Origin: Mycolicibacterium austroafricanum
Lineage (GTDB): Bacteria > Actinomycetota > Actinomycetes > Mycobacteriales > Mycobacteriaceae
Direction: 5' to 3'
Assembly: GCF_000612725.1 (NCBI RefSeq)
Contig: NZ_HG964452.1
Coordinates: 125,442-173,767 of the forward strand
DNA length: 48,326 nucleotides
This document shows, one piece after another, positions 45,992-48,326 of the stretch. The translations under genes were made by a program, and so were the position numbers. The notes under the pieces were generated by a model. The model did no database searches. It was not told the origin of the DNA and saw only the letters and a list, made by a program, of their open reading frames with translations. Position 1 is the first letter of the stretch; each line of letters starts with the position of its first letter.

Positions 45992-46651
45992 ATGGACCTG
46001 TACGACGTAATGCGCACGACCGGAGCCGTCCGGCAGTTCACCAGCGATCCGCTGCCCGACGAGGTCCTGGTCCGGATCCTCGACAACGCGCGGTTCGCCC
46101 CGAGCGGGGGCAACCGGCAGGGCGTGCACGTCATCGCGGTGCGGGACCGGGCCACCCGCGAAGCCCTCGGCGCGCTGTCCGTGACAGGTGCGCGCCGCTA
46201 CATCGCGCAGCAGCGCAACGGCGAAGGGCCGTGGAACCCGTTGCGACCCATGCAGATATCGGCCGAACAGCTGGCCGCCACCGAGGTGCCCGCCGAACTG
46301 TCCGCGCCGCTGCTCACCTCGGCTGTCGTCCTGGTGGTGTGCGTGGACCTGGCCGTGGTGGCCGCGTTCGACCAGGACCTCGACCGGGTAGGCCTGATCG
46401 CCGGCGCGTCGGCGTATCCGTTCGTGTGGAACGTGCTGCTGGCCGCGCGCAACGAGGGCTTCGGCGGCGTCCTGACGACAATGGCCGTCGCCGAGGAGCC
46501 GGGTGTGAAGGCGCTGCTGGGCATTCCCGACGACCATGCCGTGGCCGCGGTGCTGCCGCTCGGCAGGCCGCAACGCCAGGTCACCAAGCTGACCCGCAGG
46601 CCGGTGTCGCAGTTCGCCACCCGGGAGAGATTCGACGGCGAGTCACTGTGA
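45992..46651 (+). CDS. Nitroreductase-family FMN oxidoreductase
   Basis: 219 aa. Nitroreductase fold: MRTTGAVRQFTSDPLPDEVL (N-terminal R-x-F), NARFAPSGGNRQG (FMN-binding loop), GASAYPFVWNVLLAARNEGFG (helix and dimer core) and IPDDHAVAAVLPLGRPQ. It reduces nitro compounds, quinones or related substrates with NAD(P)H. ATG at 45992 with a CAAGAT -10-like hexamer 7 bases upstream, likely leaderless. Substrate unknown. Confidence 0.88.
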   Translation: MDLYDVMRTTGAVRQFTSDPLPDEVLVRILDNARFAPSGGNRQGVHVIAVRDRATREALGALSVTGARRYIAQQRNGEGPWNPLRPMQISAEQLAATEVPAELSAPLLTSAVVLVVCVDLAVVAAFDQDLDRVGLIAGASAYPFVWNVLLAARNEGFGGVLTTMAVAEEPGVKALLGIPDDHAVAAVLPLGRPQRQVTKLTRRPVSQFATRERFDGESL

Positions 46652-46682
46652 CGCCGCGCCCGCGGCGTGAGACCTTGGAAAG

Positions 46683-47072
46683 GTGACGGTCACGTTGGGT
46701 TATGCCACGGCCGTGAAGGGCTGCGCAGACCTCGACGGGCAGCTCGCCGAGCTCGCCGCGGCGGGAGTGGACCCGCGGCGGATCTTCACCGACAGGACGG
46801 CGGGGTCGGCCGACAAGATGCGGGCCGGGCTGCTGGCCCTGCTCAGCTACGCGCGCTCCGGTGACGTCGTCGTGGTGGTGGCGCTCGACCGGCTGGGTCG
46901 CTCGGTGGCCGAGGTGACGAAGACCGTCGCCGACCTCACGCGGCGCGGAATCACGCTGCGCTGCCTGCGGAACGGGCTCGACACCGCCACCTCCACCGGG
47001 CGCATCGTCGCCGACGTCCTCACCGACCTGGCCGGCCTCGACGCGGTGAGCACCACCGAAGTCAGGCCTTAG
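46683..47072 (+). CDS. Serine-recombinase catalytic domain, lone and apparently inactive
   Basis: 129 aa. The resolvase fold is evident (LGYATAVKGCADLDGQLAEL; ALDRLGRSVAEVTKTVADL; TSTGRIVADVLTDLA). The usual start YxRVS, with the catalytic Ser, reads YATAVKG here, so both the Ser and its partner Arg are gone, while the DRLGRS arginines remain. There is no C-terminal DNA-binding HTH. Likely a domesticated or decaying resolvase. GTG at 46683 with GGAAAG just upstream. Overlaps the convergent HhH gene by 11 bases. Confidence 0.8.
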   Translation: MTVTLGYATAVKGCADLDGQLAELAAAGVDPRRIFTDRTAGSADKMRAGLLALLSYARSGDVVVVVALDRLGRSVAEVTKTVADLTRRGITLRCLRNGLDTATSTGRIVADVLTDLAGLDAVSTTEVRP

Positions 47073-47646
47073 CCGCCTTCGCTTCCTTGTTCCTGGCTTT
47101 GGCTTCCTTCTTGTAGGTGCGCACCTTCTGCAGCGAGCCGGGATCCGTCACGTCGGCCACCGACATGTGCGAGCCTGCCTTGCCGTAATCACCGGCGGCG
47201 GCGCGCCAGCCCTTCGGTGTGACGCCGTACTGCTTGCCCAGCAACGCCAGGAAGATCTTGGCCTTCTGCTCACCGAAGCCCGGCAACGCCTTCAGCCGCC
47301 GCAGCACCTCAGCACCGTCGGCACCGTCGGACCACAAGGCCGTCGCATCGCCGCCGTACTCGTCGACGATCACCTGCGCCAGCGCCTGCACCCGCTTGGC
47401 CATCGATCCCGGGAAGCGGTGCACGGCAGGGGTTTGCGCGCACAGGGCTGCGAACGCCTCGGGGTCGTGGTCGGCGATCACGTGCGCGTCGAAGCTGCCC
47501 ATCCGGTCGGCGATCTTCTTCGGCCCGCCGAACGCCACCTCCATCGGAATCTGCTGATCAAGCAGCATTCCGACCAGCAGCGCGAACGGATTGCCCTCCA
47601 GCAGCGCATCGGCCGCAGGTTCCTGGACTAACTGCAGTTTCGCCAC
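47062..47646 (-). CDS. HhH-GPD-type base-excision DNA glycosylase-like protein
   Basis: 194 aa (Rv1156-like). Helix-hairpin-helix LKALPGFGEQKAKIFLALL near residues 115-135, within an all-helical HhH-GPD-like fold: NPFALLVGMLLDQQIPMEVAF is similar to the glycosylase N-terminal helix. It lacks the cysteine cluster of EndoIII. The C-terminal tail is Lys/Ala-rich (KKEAKARNKEAKAAKA). May excise or bind damaged bases; not characterised. ATG at 47646. Confidence 0.83.
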   Translation of the reverse strand: MAKLQLVQEPAADALLEGNPFALLVGMLLDQQIPMEVAFGGPKKIADRMGSFDAHVIADHDPEAFAALCAQTPAVHRFPGSMAKRVQALAQVIVDEYGGDATALWSDGADGAEVLRRLKALPGFGEQKAKIFLALLGKQYGVTPKGWRAAAGDYGKAGSHMSVADVTDPGSLQKVRTYKKEAKARNKEAKAAKA

Positions 47647-47825
47647 GCGGCCAGTCTAGGACGAGGCGACACCGGGCAGTCCGCCGTAGCCGCTGCTGCA
47701 GAGCGCCGGCCGCTGATCGACTTCGTCTGCGCGGTACCTGTGAACCAGCAGTTCCGAGGTCCCGGTCGGGTGGAGTATGCGAACGTGTAGGCGATAGCCG
47801 GTGGAAATGCCCGGAGGAGTCGAAG

Positions 47826-48123
47826 TTGAGACGCGTTATCGCACCTCTTGTCGCAGCGGTCATCGCCGCTGTCGCATCGGCAGGCATCGCTCAGGCAATT
47901 CCAGACCAGGGCACACCGGAGTTCGACAGCTACCTGCAGGGTTTACAGCGCAATGGCTACAACCTGCATCCCGACACCGCGTGGCGCGTGGCTCACCAGG
48001 CGTGCGTGGGCGGCATACCGGGGGTACATCGGTTTGGAGCTGGCCGCTCAAGGGGTCGTCGGCCCCGGAGCGCAGCAGCGGGTGATGGAGGTGGCCACCA
48101 AGTACGCCTGCCCCGTTCAGTAG
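47826..48123 (+). pseudogene. DUF732-like secreted protein with frameshift in a G run
   Basis: TTG start at 47826 with strong GGAGGAG. Signal peptide RRVIAPLVAAVIAAVASAG, cleaved near AQAIPD, then a DUF732-like domain: GTPEFDSYLQGLQRNGY, TAWRVAHQACVGGIPG. The frame is lost at a run of five Gs (48020-48024). Removing one G restores YIGLELAAQGVVGPG and the expected ending ATKYACPVQ with a stop at 48121. Restored length about 98 aa with a Cys pair. May be a sequencing error, or a recent mutation or phase variation. Function unknown. Confidence 0.68.
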
Positions 48124-48259
48124 GCGAGCCACCGCGCATCGCACCGGCGCCGAGCCGGATGGCACGCCGCCGCGCGCGGAGGTAACGCCGAGACGACTGC
48201 CGCACTGCCGGGCAGATCAGCCGGCACCGGTCCTGAGGTGACCGGGTCCCGCGCACGAC

Positions 48260-48326
48260 CTAGTTGGTGGTTGGTGGTGGGGGTTGGAAGGGTGTGTACC
48301 ACTTCCATTGGGCGCGTTCCCCGGGT
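48260..48326 (-). CDS. 3' end of a gene entering from beyond the window
   Basis: The minus strand has an open frame from the window edge to TAG at 48262-48260, ending ...AQWKWYTPFQPPPPTTN. The proline run is coded by the G/T-rich tract at 48262-48300. Only about 21 residues are present, so the product cannot be named. It could also be chance reading of a low-complexity tract. Confidence 0.35.
   Translation of the reverse strand, partial: PGERAQWKWYTPFQPPPPTTN

Noticed and set aside
46683..47072. Active mobile element marked by a resolvase
   Set aside because: Catalytic serine missing, no DNA-binding domain, no terminal repeats or transposase nearby.

Overview
This is a high-GC actinobacterial segment, almost certainly from a fast-growing Mycobacterium (Mycolicibacterium). 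The evidence is the gene content (mycothiol, F420, PIM and LpqW genes), many starts with a -10 hexamer 6-8 bases upstream (leaderless mRNAs), and a gene order that from memory follows M. tuberculosis Rv1202 back to Rv1156 in inverted orientation, with local gains and losses. From memory, the amine transaminase at 2881-3894 resembles the characterised M. vanbaalenii enzyme very closely. That suggests this species or a near relative, but I could not run a search.

Layout. 1-6.5 kb: an ABC-F ATPase with a leader that looks like an attenuator, then dapE, then a three-gene cassette (LysR regulator, APC permease, (R)-type amine transaminase) lying between the divergent lysine genes dapE and dapD. 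6.5-11.3 kb: dapD, a VanY-like lipoprotein, a VOC protein, fadD36, a Nudix hydrolase and a secreted protein. 11.3-17.1 kb: the proline catabolic pair putB-rocA with its divergent PucR-type activator, then dapC-fdxC. 17.3-19.7 kb: a GH16-like protein, YceI and an FAH-family hydrolase. 19.9-24 kb: fbiC (F420 biosynthesis), small membrane genes and mshB (mycothiol). 24-30 kb: an accessory slot between mshB and lpqW holding a frameshifted acidic secreted protein, a nitronate monooxygenase and a ClC channel. A fused mshB-5'/lpqW-3' fragment in the middle looks like the junction of an old tandem duplication. 30-33.7 kb: typA and small cysteine-motif genes. 33.7-41.8 kb: the operon narK-narG-narH-narJ-narI, with a 3 x 30 bp tandem repeat inside narJ. 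41.9-48.3 kb: mutT2, pcd, pimE, two secreted Pro/Ala-rich proteins, a DUF1059 peptide, a nitroreductase, a catalytically degraded serine-recombinase domain, an HhH-GPD protein, a frameshifted DUF732-like secreted protein, and the 3' end of one more gene.

How the genes work together. dapC, dapD and dapE supply three steps of the succinylase branch to meso-diaminopimelate and lysine. putB and rocA turn proline into glutamate under the adjacent regulator. narK and narGHJI import and respire nitrate. lpqW and pimE both act in PIM/LM/LAM synthesis. fbiC and mshB make the redox cofactors F420 and mycothiol.

No tRNA, rRNA, CRISPR array or complete insertion sequence was seen. The most interesting non-coding signals are a three-copy nested palindromic repeat (7531, 8221, 19751), the ABC-F leader, the mutT2/pcd overlapping divergent promoter, and the duplication junction at 26732-26846.
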